A DNA stretch of 64,000 bases from the NCBI RefSeq assembly GCF_004965515.1, contig NZ_SSHH01000001.1, positions 1,057,280 to 1,121,279 of the forward strand, in the 5' to 3' direction. Below, piece by piece: positions 34,863 to 43,644 of this stretch. A program made the position numbers and the translations under genes. The notes below the pieces were generated by a model. It ran no database searches. It saw nothing but the letters and a program-made list of their open reading frames with translations, and was not told where the DNA came from. Position 1 is the stretch's first letter. Each line of letters starts with the position of its first letter. This DNA is from Alteraurantiacibacter aquimixticola. Its GTDB lineage: Bacteria; Pseudomonadota; Alphaproteobacteria; Sphingomonadales; Sphingomonadaceae.

Positions 34863-36698
34863 TCAGCCGGCGCTTTCGATATAGGCGCTGACATTGTTCG
34901 CCAGCACGTCCAGCGGGGCATTGCCGCCGCGCACCACGGCCTGGTTGTAGGCGCGCAAATCATAGGCATCGCCCAGCGCTTCCTGCGCCCGCGCGCGCTG
35001 GCGCAGCATTTCGGTGTGGCCGATCTTGTAGCCGCAGGCCTGGCCCGGCCAGCTGCAATAGCGGTCGATCTCGTTATCCGCCTCGCCCTGGGGCTTGCCG
35101 ACCATTGTCTGGAAGAACTCGCTGGCGCGCGTCCGCGACCACCGCCTCGCATGCATGCCGGTATCGACCACCAGCCGCGCCGCGCGATAGGCTTGGTCCT
35201 GCAGATAGCCGAGCCGCCATGCCGGGTTCTCGTCATAGGCGCCCAGCTCGTCCGCCAGAGTCTCGGCATAAAGTGCCCAGCCTTCGGAGAAGGCATTAAA
35301 GGCGAGGATCGAGCGGATCAGTGGCAGCTGGTTCGAATATTCGCCTTCCCACACATGGCCGGGAATCGTCTCGTGATGGACGAGGGTGGGGATGTCATAT
35401 TTCCGGTGCAGGTCCGTGGTGCGCAAATTGATCCACATCTTGCCCGGCACGCTGCCATCCTTGCTGCCCGCGCCGCCATAGGCGGTGGGCGCGCCCGGCT
35501 CCTCGGCCAGCGGCAGGCGGCGGACTTCGAGATTGGCGGTCACCGTCTCCTCGAATGCGCGCGGCATTTGCGCGCGGATCCAGTCGATGCGTTCCTCGAT
35601 GAACTCCATGATCTGCGCCCGGCCCTCGTCGCCCTCGGCAAACTGGAAGCGCGGGTCTTTGGAAAGCTCCACCATCCGCTGGCCGGGCGTGCCGTCATTA
35701 TAGCCAAGGTCGCGCAGGATCGGGTCCATGCGGCCGTGGATTTCCTCCAGCTGGTCGAGCCCGATCTGGTGGATATCGTCCGCCGAAAGATCGGTGGTGG
35801 TCGAGGCTTTCAGCGCCCATGCGTAATATTCATCGCCGCGCGGGCGTGCCCACATGCCGGCATCGGAACCTGCTTCGGCCGCCTGCTTGCGCAATTCCTC
35901 CAGCTGGCGTTCGAGCGCTGCGGCGACGGGGCCGGTGACGATCGCTTCGGCACGCGCCTGCCAGTCTCCATCGATGCCCTCTTCGCCCGTGCGCCGCACC
36001 AGCGATTCCACCAGCCCGCCACCTTGGCGCGCATCGGCCAAAGAGGCCTCCATCTGCGGGATCGCCTTCGCCAGCAGGAAGTCTGGCGGCACCACGCCCA
36101 TGCCATGGGCTGCCTGCATCCGCTCCAGCTCGCCATCCAATTGCGCGGGCATCTGGTTGAGGCGCGCAAGGTAAGCCTCCGCATCGGCGGAGCTGGCGAT
36201 CGGGTGGTCGGAATCGAGATAGCGCGGCAGGTCGATATAGGTGCCGACATTCTGGATCACGACATAGGGCGCATTGCGCCAGCTGCCGACCGCGACATCG
36301 CCATAGGGGAGGGCAAAGCCTTCCAGCGCATTGGCATAGGCGCTTTCGACCACGGCGAAGCTGTTCCGTGTCGCATCGTCCATCGCGGAAGTATCGGTGG
36401 CGCGCACCAGCTCCAGGTCCGCGCGCAATGTCTCGGCATAGGCTTGCTGCCCGGCGGCGGAGAGGTCCTCCAGCGCGCCGCGCAGGGCGGCATGTTCGCC
36501 CACATCCACGCCCAAAGTCGTCGCCCGCTCCGGCTCATGCGCCAGCAGGCGCCAGGCGATATCGTCGAGCGTCGCATCGGCCTCGGCCGCGCTCGGTCCC
36601 GATGCGCGGCAGGCGGGAAGGGTGAGGAAAGCCGCGGCCCCGGCGAATGTGCCGAGCGCCTGGCGGCGGGTGAAGCGATTGTCGAAGGGGAATGTCAT
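34863..36698 (-). CDS. DUF885 family protein (predicted metallopeptidase-like, exported)
   Basis: The 611-residue protein starts FTRRQALGTFAGAAAFLTLP then ACRAS, so both a twin-Arg pattern and a lipobox-like Cys are present. The mature part contains HETIPGHVWEGEYS (an HExxPGH zinc-site-like motif) and FNAFSEGWALYAETLADELG, which together mark the DUF885 family of predicted M32-like peptidases. Substrate unknown. It is transcribed towards the structured region at 34341-34862, so a transcript from that promoter would be antisense to its 3-prime end. Confidence 0.87.
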   Translation of the reverse strand: MTFPFDNRFTRRQALGTFAGAAAFLTLPACRASGPSAAEADATLDDIAWRLLAHEPERATTLGVDVGEHAALRGALEDLSAAGQQAYAETLRADLELVRATDTSAMDDATRNSFAVVESAYANALEGFALPYGDVAVGSWRNAPYVVIQNVGTYIDLPRYLDSDHPIASSADAEAYLARLNQMPAQLDGELERMQAAHGMGVVPPDFLLAKAIPQMEASLADARQGGGLVESLVRRTGEEGIDGDWQARAEAIVTGPVAAALERQLEELRKQAAEAGSDAGMWARPRGDEYYAWALKASTTTDLSADDIHQIGLDQLEEIHGRMDPILRDLGYNDGTPGQRMVELSKDPRFQFAEGDEGRAQIMEFIEERIDWIRAQMPRAFEETVTANLEVRRLPLAEEPGAPTAYGGAGSKDGSVPGKMWINLRTTDLHRKYDIPTLVHHETIPGHVWEGEYSNQLPLIRSILAFNAFSEGWALYAETLADELGAYDENPAWRLGYLQDQAYRAARLVVDTGMHARRWSRTRASEFFQTMVGKPQGEADNEIDRYCSWPGQACGYKIGHTEMLRQRARAQEALGDAYDLRAYNQAVVRGGNAPLDVLANNVSAYIESAG

Positions 36699-36804
36699 GG
36701 TGCAGTGGTTACCGTTGCAACCGTTGCTGTCAATCCGGCCCTGTCAGTCCAACCCCGCCAATCCTTCACCCGCTCCCTCCGATCGCCTGCCCCGAAGCGA
36801 CGGC

Positions 36805-36966
36805 TCAGACCTGCAACAGCATGAAGACCGATCCGAACAGTCCCACACCGAAAGCGGTGGCCGCGCTCCCCCGGCGATAGAGGTTTTCCCAGCGATTCTT
36901 GGAATGCGGAAACATGATAAGACCGATCATTCCGGCAATGGCGATAATCAGGAAAAACGAGCCCAT
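36805..36966 (-). CDS. Small membrane protein
   Basis: This protein of about 53 residues starts MGSFFLIIAIAGMIGLIMFP and has a second hydrophobic stretch (AFGVGLFGSVFMLLQV) joined by HSKNRWENLYRRG, giving two membrane spans. Two ATGs, at 36966 and 36978, both have GGAGG at good spacing. The function is unknown. It lies upstream of the DUF885 gene on the same strand, 106 nt away. Confidence 0.65.
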   Translation of the reverse strand: MGSFFLIIAIAGMIGLIMFPHSKNRWENLYRRGSAATAFGVGLFGSVFMLLQV

Positions 36967-37187
36967 ATGGACCTCCATCAATGGCCTCCACAACGGGGCC
37001 ATAGTTACGATGGAGTGCGCCCGGCTGGTTAAGCTGGAGTTGCGAGGTTTGGTTAGGACCGGGTTAAGCGCGATGGGTGGCGGAGCAGTTGCAGCGACGC
37101 ACGGATGGGGCGTGAAGCTGGGCGGCTCGATTAACGGCCTTGCAAGACCGCGAGAGGTATTTTCGGCCTTCTACGCGGGAGGAGAAC

Positions 37188-37847
37188 ATGAAAACCAAGG
37201 TGCTTTTTTTGAGCGCAACGATGCTAGCCGCGTCGCCCGTAGCGGCGCAGGATGGATGGTTCTACGACTTGGACGAGAATGTGCTCGGTGAATACCAGTC
37301 TGGGCAGTGGACCGGCACAGCCGCTTATTTTGACGAGGGATATAGTTTTGGCCCGCAATACCAATGCCGAATAAGCACGCCCGGTGCAGTGCTGATACAA
37401 GCCAGACCGCACGAGTCCGCTCAAATGCCATCAACCTGGGCTTTCTTCAGGGATGAGTCCGAGCAACGGCCAGGCCTCACGATCAACATGGTGCGTTTAG
37501 GGCGCAAGCGCTATCAGGTTACACGGATGCCGTGGCGCCTTTACGGGCCCATGCAGCGCGGAGAGGATGTGATCGTACTAACGTTCGACATTCCTCTGCT
37601 TATGGTTCGCCGGGAGAGTGACCACCCGTGGCTGCCATTCGTGTTCCTAACAAACGAGTTGCTGGAATCCCGATATTTCGAGCTGGGCTACAGCTACGAG
37701 GAGTATACCGGCGGAGACGATCCAGAGATCGTCCATCGGACGAAACGGATCAGCCTCGAAGGCTTTGCCGACGTCTCGAAGTGGTGCGGGCGTCAATTGC
37801 TGCACGACCGTTTGGACCAAGAAGATGTCGATGAACTGACGCGCTGA
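37188..37847 (+). CDS. Secreted hypothetical protein
   Basis: The 219-residue protein has a signal peptide (MKTKVLFLSATMLAASPVAA, then QDG). The mature part, with WFYDLDENVLGEYQSGQWTG, RPGLTINMVRLGRKRY and IVLTFDIPLLMVRRE, has no family I recognise; a beta-rich structure is likely. GGGAGGAGAAC precedes the ATG, an unusually strong ribosome site. The gene is visibly less GC-rich than its neighbours, which may point to recent acquisition. Confidence 0.72.
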   Translation: MKTKVLFLSATMLAASPVAAQDGWFYDLDENVLGEYQSGQWTGTAAYFDEGYSFGPQYQCRISTPGAVLIQARPHESAQMPSTWAFFRDESEQRPGLTINMVRLGRKRYQVTRMPWRLYGPMQRGEDVIVLTFDIPLLMVRRESDHPWLPFVFLTNELLESRYFELGYSYEEYTGGDDPEIVHRTKRISLEGFADVSKWCGRQLLHDRLDQEDVDELTR

Positions 37848-37894
37848 GCGCCGCCCTTCTGGCAACCCGCGCCCTCCCACGCTACCGAGGCCCA

Positions 37895-38122
37895 ATGTTC
37901 GATCTCATCCTCTCGATCACCGTGCTCGCCGCTTTCGCCCTGATGGGCGGGGCGTGGTATCTCTGGAAGAAGCGCGGGCAGGACCGGCAGGCGATGCTGA
38001 TGGCGATCCTGTCGCTGGTGATGCTGGCCAATGTGCTGGTGTGGACCATTCCCGGCGGCCCGCTGGAGGAAACCGCCGGAAGCGGTGCCGATGCTGCCAA
38101 CGACACCGCCCCCGGCGGCTGA
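37895..38122 (+). CDS. Small inner-membrane protein
   Basis: The 75-residue protein has two membrane segments (LILSITVLAAFALMGGAWYL and AMLMAILSLVMLANVLVWTI), with a basic loop KKRGQDRQ between them and an acidic, Gly-rich tail. No function is known. It follows the secreted protein by 47 nt and converges with the TonB gene. Confidence 0.65.
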   Translation: MFDLILSITVLAAFALMGGAWYLWKKRGQDRQAMLMAILSLVMLANVLVWTIPGGPLEETAGSGADAANDTAPGG

Positions 38123-38170
38123 GACACTGTTCGCTGTAATCAGCGCTGCGACCCGGCAGCCGCCGGTTCG

Positions 38171-38863
38171 TCAATCCTCCGGGATCATCCAGGTCACGGT
38201 GCCGCGATAGGTGCCGCCGACTTCCGCGCCCGTGCGGTCGGTCGCGGGGTCGAAGCGCGCCTTGCTTGTGATGACGTCGCAGGCGGTGCTGTCGAGGATG
38301 TCATGCCCGGTCGAGCTGATGACGCGGCAATCGTCCACCTTGCCATCCTTGCCCACGGCCAGCGCATAGGTGAGGTCGCCCTCCCAGCCGCGCTGCAATG
38401 CCCGGCGCGGATAGTCGGCATTGCTGAGCCAGCCGCGCGGGCCGTTGCGCGGGATTGGATCGCGCGGGGTGAAGGTCGGCGGCGGATCGGGCAGGCGCAA
38501 ATTTCCCCTTTCCAACACGCTTGTGTCCACCCTAGGCACGTGGGGAATCGGCAGCAGGTCGAGATCGACATCGAAGTCGGCGTTGTGCGCGAGGTCGATG
38601 ATCGTATCCGGAACCGACGGCGTCGTATCGGCCGTGTCGGAGGCGGGTGTCGGTTCGGGAATGTCTTCCTCCACAGGCGGGGGAGGAGGTATCTCGAACT
38701 TCACATTGGTGCCCTTGAGCCGCGGCTCTGGCGGGGCCTGCGTGTATTTGATCGTCAGGCCCGCGGCGAGGCCCATGGCAAGGGCGATATGGACCAACGC
38801 CACGCCGGTCAGTCCGGCCAGGCGCTTATGCGTGTGCTGGGTGTCGGTATAGGCCATCGGCAT
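38171..38863 (-). CDS. TonB-type energy transducer
   Basis: The 230-residue protein has an N-terminal membrane anchor (LAGLTGVALVHIALAMGLAA), a Pro-rich spacer (PPPPPVEEDIPEPTPA and later DPPPTFTPRDPIPRN) and a C-terminal TonB domain with NADYPRRALQRGWEGDLTYA and VISSTGHDILDSTAC. It transmits inner-membrane energy to outer-membrane receptors. ExbB/ExbD and receptors are not in this window. AGGAGAGA precedes the first ATG; a second in-frame ATG at 38857 is also possible. Confidence 0.88.
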   Translation of the reverse strand: MPMAYTDTQHTHKRLAGLTGVALVHIALAMGLAAGLTIKYTQAPPEPRLKGTNVKFEIPPPPPVEEDIPEPTPASDTADTTPSVPDTIIDLAHNADFDVDLDLLPIPHVPRVDTSVLERGNLRLPDPPPTFTPRDPIPRNGPRGWLSNADYPRRALQRGWEGDLTYALAVGKDGKVDDCRVISSTGHDILDSTACDVITSKARFDPATDRTGAEVGGTYRGTVTWMIPED

Positions 38864-39000
38864 TCTCTCCTTTTCCCATCCGGTGCGATGTCTGTGCGGT
38901 CCGTCGGGACCACCCGGTTTCGGGCTGCATCGCTTACGGCGTCATTGCGTGTGACAATGTAACATTACATCCTGCGACAATTTGATACAAGCCCCCAATG

Positions 39001-39034
39001 AAAAACCCCTCCGCATCGGTGGATGCGAAGGGGT
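39001..39034 (-). terminator. Rho-independent terminator of the alpha/beta hydrolase gene
   Basis: On the minus strand ACCCCTTCGCATC pairs with GATGCGGAGGGGT (39022-39034 and 39005-39017, one mismatch) around a 4-nt loop, followed by TTTTT. It lies 35 nt after the stop at 39070. Confidence 0.85.
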
Positions 39035-39069
39035 GTGATATGCGGTAAACCGCGGAAATCCGGGCCGGA

Positions 39070-39726
39070 TCAGGTGATCGGGCAGGCCGGGTCCAGACGG
39101 AAATCGAGGTAATTGTCCACCGAGGCCTTCAACTCGTTCATCTCCGTTTCGAAGAAGTGGTTAGCGCGCGGAATCTCGTCATGGTGGATGGTGATGTGCT
39201 TCTGCGTGCGCAGCTTGTCGACCAGCTTCTGAACACTGGCGGGCTGCACCACCGTGTCCGCCGTGCCCTGGATGAAGATGCCGCTGGCCGGGCAGGGGGC
39301 CAGGAAGCTGAAGTCGTAGAGGTTCGCGGGCGGGGCGATGGAGATGAATCCGCGGATTTCCGGACGGCGCATCAGCAGCTGCATGCCGATCAGCGCACCG
39401 AAACTGACGCCTGCCACCCAGGTGGTCTGCGCTTCGGGATGGATCGACTGCACCCAGTCGAGCGCGGCTGCGGCATCGGAAAGCTCGCCGATGCCGTTGT
39501 CGAAGCTGCCCTGGCTCTTGCCCACGCCGCGGAAATTGAAGCGCAAGGTGGCAAAGCCGCGGTCGACGAAGTTCTTGTACAGCATCTGCACGATGCGGTC
39601 GTTCATGGTGCCGCCGCCCTGCGAATGCGGGTGCAGGATCATGGCGACGGGCGCGCGCGGACGCGGACCGGGAGAGAAACGGCCTTCGAGACGGCCTTCG
39701 GGGCCGGGAAAGATGACGTGCGGCAT
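39070..39726 (-). CDS. Alpha/beta hydrolase family protein
   Basis: The 218-residue protein starts MPHVIFPGPEGRLEGRFSPG and has the serine hydrolase nucleophile elbow GVSFGALIG, the oxyanion region HPHSQGGG, an acid strand IQGTADTVVQ and the catalytic His in PRANHFF. This set matches the small dienelactone hydrolase/peptidase-like family (COG2945). The substrate is unknown. It is divergent from the cysteine desulfurase gene by 99 nt. Terminator at 39001-39034. Confidence 0.88.
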   Translation of the reverse strand: MPHVIFPGPEGRLEGRFSPGPRPRAPVAMILHPHSQGGGTMNDRIVQMLYKNFVDRGFATLRFNFRGVGKSQGSFDNGIGELSDAAAALDWVQSIHPEAQTTWVAGVSFGALIGMQLLMRRPEIRGFISIAPPANLYDFSFLAPCPASGIFIQGTADTVVQPASVQKLVDKLRTQKHITIHHDEIPRANHFFETEMNELKASVDNYLDFRLDPACPIT

Positions 39727-39825
39727 GGTAGCGAGTGCCTTCAAAGCAATGTGGGTCCCGCGCACGGCTGGCGCGGTGGAAGTCGGGGGCTATATAGGAA
39801 TTTCTTTCCTTTTCGCAATTGTTCC

Positions 39826-40878
39826 ATGGACCCTGCCATCACAAGCCGCATCTATCTCGATCACGCCGCCACCAGCCCGCTGCGCCCGGAGGCGAAAGCG
39901 GCGATGGATGAAGGCTTCGCCATCTGGGCCAATCCGTCCTCCCCGCATGCCGAGGGAAGGAAGGCGCGGGCCGCGCTGGAGGATGCCCGCGCGAGGGTGA
40001 AAGCGGCGCTGGGCTGGGAGGGTGAAGTGATCTTTACCAGCGGGGCGAGTGAGGCGGCGGCGCTTGCCTTGACGCGTGCCAAGGCCGGGGCGCGGCTGGT
40101 GGGTGCGGTGGAGCATGACTGCGTGCTCGGCACGGTGCCCGATGCGGAGCGGCTGCCGGTGCGCAGCGACGGTGCGCTCGACATGGAGGTGCTGGCAGAG
40201 GCTGTGCAGCGCGAGACGCCGCTGGTGGCGGTGCAGCAGGTCAATTCGGAGACGGGCAATAGGCAGGACCTCACATCCGTTGCGGACATGGTGCGCGAGG
40301 CGGGCGGGTTGTTGCTCGCCGATTGCGCGCAGGGTGCGGGCAAGATGGCACTTCCGGTTTGCGACATGGCGGTGATCTCCGCGCACAAGTTCGGCGGACC
40401 GATCGGTATCGGGGCCTTGCTGGTGAAGGATTATGCGATGCTGGAACCGGTTGGCGGGCATGAGCGCGGATATCGTCGCGGGACGGAGAACCTGCCCGGC
40501 GCGCTGGGCATGGCTGCGGCGCTGGAGGCTTGCGGCGAGAGCTACAGCTCCGCCTCGCTCGATCCGCTGGCAGCGGTGGTGCGCGATGCTGGCGGCGTGT
40601 GGCTGGGCGACCTTCTGTCCGATCCGACCGCGAATATCGCCGCCATGGCCATGCCCTCCATGTCCGCCAGCGCGCAGGTGATGCGGCTCGACATGGCGGG
40701 CTTTGCGGTGTCGCAGGGCAGCGCTTGCTCTTCGGGTACGATGAAGACCAGCCATGTGCTCAAGGCGATGGGGCTGGACGATGACCTCGCCGCGCGGGTT
40801 ATCCGGGTGAGCATTGGGTGGAATACTACGCCTGAGGATGTGGCCGCCTTTGCCGAGGCTTGGCGCGGCCTTGCCTGA
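39826..40878 (+). CDS. Cysteine desulfurase family protein (first of a tandem pair)
   Basis: The 350-residue PLP enzyme starts IYLDHAATSPLRPEAKAAMD and contains TSGASEAAALALT, PLP-Lys188 (SAHKFGGP), RRGTENLPGALG and the active loop Cys301 (QGSACSSGTM). It mobilises sulfur from cysteine as persulfide for iron-sulfur clusters or thiolation. The start ATG at 39826 lies in a divergent region with the hydrolase. A palindromic repeat separates it from a second desulfurase. Whether the two form a heterodimer or have separate partners is unknown. Confidence 0.9.
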   Translation: MDPAITSRIYLDHAATSPLRPEAKAAMDEGFAIWANPSSPHAEGRKARAALEDARARVKAALGWEGEVIFTSGASEAAALALTRAKAGARLVGAVEHDCVLGTVPDAERLPVRSDGALDMEVLAEAVQRETPLVAVQQVNSETGNRQDLTSVADMVREAGGLLLADCAQGAGKMALPVCDMAVISAHKFGGPIGIGALLVKDYAMLEPVGGHERGYRRGTENLPGALGMAAALEACGESYSSASLDPLAAVVRDAGGVWLGDLLSDPTANIAAMAMPSMSASAQVMRLDMAGFAVSQGSACSSGTMKTSHVLKAMGLDDDLAARVIRVSIGWNTTPEDVAAFAEAWRGLA

Positions 40879-40880
40879 AC

Positions 40881-40966
40881 GTCATTTCGAGGAGCCGCAA
40901 GGCGGCGCGGCAATCCAGGGTGGTTGTGCGCGACGCCGTGGATTGCTTCGTTTCGCTCGCAATGAC
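40881..40966. repeat. Palindromic intergenic repeat (REP/MITE-like), copy 2
   Basis: The ends GTCATTTCGAG (40881-40891) and CTCGCAATGAC (40956-40966) match those of the element at 13255-13351 (one difference), and the inside shares GGCAATCCAGGG. It sits between the two desulfurase genes, so it may break or attenuate their common transcript. Confidence 0.78.
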
Positions 40967-40980
40967 GCTATAGGGCAAAC

Positions 40981-42060
40981 ATGATCTATCTCGATTATCA
41001 GGCCACGACCCCGCTCGCCCCCGAAGCGCGCGAGGCGATGTTGCAATGGCTCGACGGGCCGGAGGGGACCGGCTTCGGCAATCCGCACAGCCCGCATCGC
41101 ATGGGCCGCATGGCCGCCGCCGCGATCGAGCTGGCGCGCGAGCGGGTGGCTGCGCTGCTGCCGCCGGGTGGCAGGGTGATCTTCACCGGAAGCGCGACTG
41201 AGGCGATCAACCTTGCCATGCGCGGTAGCGATCGGGGGCAGGGCGGCGGCATCGCGGCCAGCGCCATCGAACATGCAGCCGTGCTCGACACCGCCCGCGC
41301 GCTCGGCCAGCTGCATGAGCTGGAAGTCGATGCCGACGGCCTGTGCAACACCGCGCAGAAGCTGCCCGAGGACGTGCGCCTTATCTGCGTGATGCAGGTG
41401 AACAATGAGATAGGCACGATCCAGTCCACGCTCGACTGGCACCGCAACGCCAAGGCGGCGAATGCGCTCTACCTCTGCGATGCGGTGCAGGCGGCGGGGA
41501 AAGTGGAGGTGACCTCCGCCGACATGATTGCCCTCTCCGCGCACAAGCTGTACGGACCCAAGGGCGTCGGCGCGCTGTGGGTGCGCGACGGGCTGGAGCT
41601 CGATCCGCAAATCACCGGCGGCGGGCAGGAGCAAGGCCTGCGCTCGGGCACGCTCAGCCCTGCGCTGATCGCCGGCTTCGGCGCGGCTGCGCAAGTGGCG
41701 AAGGAGCGGATGGCAGAGGACGCCGAACACGTCGAAGCGCTATGGAACCGCGCGCTGGACTTGTTCGAGGGGTGGGAGCTCAACGGCTCCGCCGTTGCCC
41801 GCTGGCATGGCAATCTCAACCTCCGCCGCGACGGCCTCGATGTGGCCCGGCTGATGAGCGATTGCCGCGAGGTGATGTTCTCCGCCGGATCCGCCTGCGC
41901 CAGCGGCTCGGGCCGCCCGAGCCACGTGCTGCGCGCCATCGGCCTGACCGACGCGCGTGCCAAAAGCTCCATCCGTCTCGGCTTCGGGCGCTACACCACG
42001 ATGGAAGAGCTTGAAGCGGCGGCAAAATCCATTACCAGTGCTGCAGTGCAGCAAGGATAA
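40981..42060 (+). CDS. Cysteine desulfurase (IscS/NifS type, second of the pair)
   Basis: The 359-residue PLP enzyme starts MIYLDYQATTPLAPEAREAM and has GNPHSPHRMGRMA, TGSATEAINLAMRG, CVMQVNNEIGTIQ, PLP-Lys189 (SAHKLYGPKG), RSGTLSPALIAGFG and the active Cys306 (GSACASGSG). It is closer to canonical IscS than its neighbour. It supplies sulfur for Fe-S clusters. The ferredoxin gene begins at the end of this gene (stop TAA 42058-42060), so the two are coupled. Confidence 0.93.
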   Translation: MIYLDYQATTPLAPEAREAMLQWLDGPEGTGFGNPHSPHRMGRMAAAAIELARERVAALLPPGGRVIFTGSATEAINLAMRGSDRGQGGGIAASAIEHAAVLDTARALGQLHELEVDADGLCNTAQKLPEDVRLICVMQVNNEIGTIQSTLDWHRNAKAANALYLCDAVQAAGKVEVTSADMIALSAHKLYGPKGVGALWVRDGLELDPQITGGGQEQGLRSGTLSPALIAGFGAAAQVAKERMAEDAEHVEALWNRALDLFEGWELNGSAVARWHGNLNLRRDGLDVARLMSDCREVMFSAGSACASGSGRPSHVLRAIGLTDARAKSSIRLGFGRYTTMEELEAAAKSITSAAVQQG

Positions 42061-42065
42061 GTCCG

Positions 42066-42392
42066 ATCAAGGTCCATTTCATCAATCGCGACGGCGAAAA
42101 GTCGGAAGCCGAGGCCAGCCCCGGCGACCGTCTGCTGGAAGTCGCCCAGGCCGCCGGCATGCCGCTGGAAGGGACCTGCGAAGGGCAGATGGCCTGCTCC
42201 ACCTGCCACGTGATCGTGGCGAAGGACTGGTTCGGCAAATTGCCCGAAGCATCGGAGGATGAGGAGGACATGCTGGACCTTGCCGCAGACCTCCACGCCA
42301 CCAGTCGCCTGTCCTGCCAGATCCTGCTGACCGAGGAACTCGACGGGCTCGAAGTCCGCATCCCGCGTGACAGCCACGATATGCAAGGCTAG
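42066..42392 (+). CDS. Adrenodoxin-type 2Fe-2S ferredoxin with a non-NTG start
   Basis: From 42066 the frame encodes about 108 residues: KVHFINRDGEKSEAEASPGD, then LEGTCEGQMACSTCHVIV, the cluster ligands C38, C44 and C47, and C84 in RLSCQI, matching the Isc-type ferredoxin spacing. It carries electrons for Fe-S assembly. No ATG, GTG or TTG occurs between the in-frame stop at 42012 and the fold; the first ATG (42159) would remove the first third. AAGGA at 42053-42057 is 8 nt before an ATC at 42066, so an AUC start is the best reading; ATA at 42057 is an alternative. Confidence 0.85.
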   Translation: MKVHFINRDGEKSEAEASPGDRLLEVAQAAGMPLEGTCEGQMACSTCHVIVAKDWFGKLPEASEDEEDMLDLAADLHATSRLSCQILLTEELDGLEVRIPRDSHDMQG

Positions 42393-42418
42393 CCTTTGAA
42401 ATCGGGAGGGAGAGCCCG

Positions 42419-43537
42419 ATGAAAGAGGACTTCCGGTTCTACGATAACCGCCAGAAATACCTGATGTTCGTCAATACCTGCTCGGAGAAGTGGGTGGTGG
42501 CGCAAAGGCTGGCGCAGGAACTCGACCAGATCAGCCCGCAACCGCCCGCCTTGCGCTTCTTCGATGCGGGGGTGGGGGACGGCACCGTGCTCACCCGCTT
42601 CCTGCGCGTGCTGCACCGGCGATATGAGCGGCTGCCCTTCTACATCGCGGCGAAGGAGATCAGCCTGGAGGATATCCGCCTCACGCTGGACAAGATGCCC
42701 GACCGCTTTTTCGAGCACCCGGAGACGGTGCTGGCGGTGACGAACCTGCCCTATGCCGATGCGCCCTGGCTGACATCGCGCAAAGGGGCGCCGGTGGTAT
42801 GGAAATCGGTTGCGCTGGAAGGGGCGACGGCGGCGGATTTCGAACGGCAGATCCACGAATTGCAGGATTTCCTGGGCGAACACTGGCGCACGAAAGTGAG
42901 CGAGAAGAGCGGCGTGCTGGTGCCCGAAGTGCCCACGGTGCTGGTGCTCTACCGCAAGGATTGCCGCTTCCTGCTCGATGCGGTGATCCCGCGCGAGGGG
43001 GAGGCGGTGGCCGATTTCGACCTCGTGCTGGCCAGCCAGCCCTTCCGCCTGCGGGCCGAAACGCGCTTCAAGGCAGCGCGGGTGATGGCCCCGATGGCGC
43101 GCGCTCTACGAGTAGGCGGGCGGCTGCTCGGCATCCATTCGGCGGGCGGCGATCCGGGGCTGGAGATCGTCCAGGAGGTCTGGCCGGAGGAGAACCCCTT
43201 TACGGCGCACCGCCGCGAATTGCTCGACGCCACGCGTGAGGCTTTAGGCGAGGAGGCAGCGAATTATACCTTCGATCCGCTGCCCGATCGCGAGGCCTTG
43301 TTCCGCTATCACATGCATACGTTGCCGGACGAGATCGAGGCGCAGGACACGCGCATCGGCACCTCCACCCTGCTCGCCGCATGGAACGCCGCGACCTACG
43401 TGGCGCAGATCGAGGATGAGCGGCTGGCAGAGGCGATGACCAGCTCCGCCTATCTCGACGCCACGCGCGCCGTGCTGCAGAAACACGGCGCGCTGTGGTT
43501 CAACGACGAAAGCTATGTGGTGACGCGCAACGGGTGA
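42419..43537 (+). CDS. Conserved hypothetical protein with SAM-methyltransferase-like fold
   Basis: The 372-residue protein starts MKEDFRFYDNRQKYLMFVNT. A Rossmann motif I-like stretch LRFFDAGVGDGTVLTRFLRV follows, then VLAVTNLPYADAPW (motif IV-like NLPY) and later ALRVGGRLLGIHSAGGDPGL (motif VI-like). This looks like a class I SAM-dependent methyltransferase of unknown target. It follows the ferredoxin by 26 nt with GGGAGGGAG as ribosome site, so it may belong to the same transcript. Other possible family: none recognised. Confidence 0.78.
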   Translation: MKEDFRFYDNRQKYLMFVNTCSEKWVVAQRLAQELDQISPQPPALRFFDAGVGDGTVLTRFLRVLHRRYERLPFYIAAKEISLEDIRLTLDKMPDRFFEHPETVLAVTNLPYADAPWLTSRKGAPVVWKSVALEGATAADFERQIHELQDFLGEHWRTKVSEKSGVLVPEVPTVLVLYRKDCRFLLDAVIPREGEAVADFDLVLASQPFRLRAETRFKAARVMAPMARALRVGGRLLGIHSAGGDPGLEIVQEVWPEENPFTAHRRELLDATREALGEEAANYTFDPLPDREALFRYHMHTLPDEIEAQDTRIGTSTLLAAWNAATYVAQIEDERLAEAMTSSAYLDATRAVLQKHGALWFNDESYVVTRNG

Positions 43538-43644
43538 TGCAGCTTGTCGCATTGCCGTAAGCCTCCGTCTGAAATCGCTGGCGCGCGCGCGGAGAGGGAA
43601 CTATTCGCGAGGCATATCCTCTCTGGAGTCTCCGGAAAAATCGT

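Noticed and set aside
34599-36824. 741-codon open frame on the plus strand opposite the DUF885 gene
   Set aside because: It lies antisense to a gene with clear motifs (HETIPGH), has no ribosome site and has a shadow-type composition.
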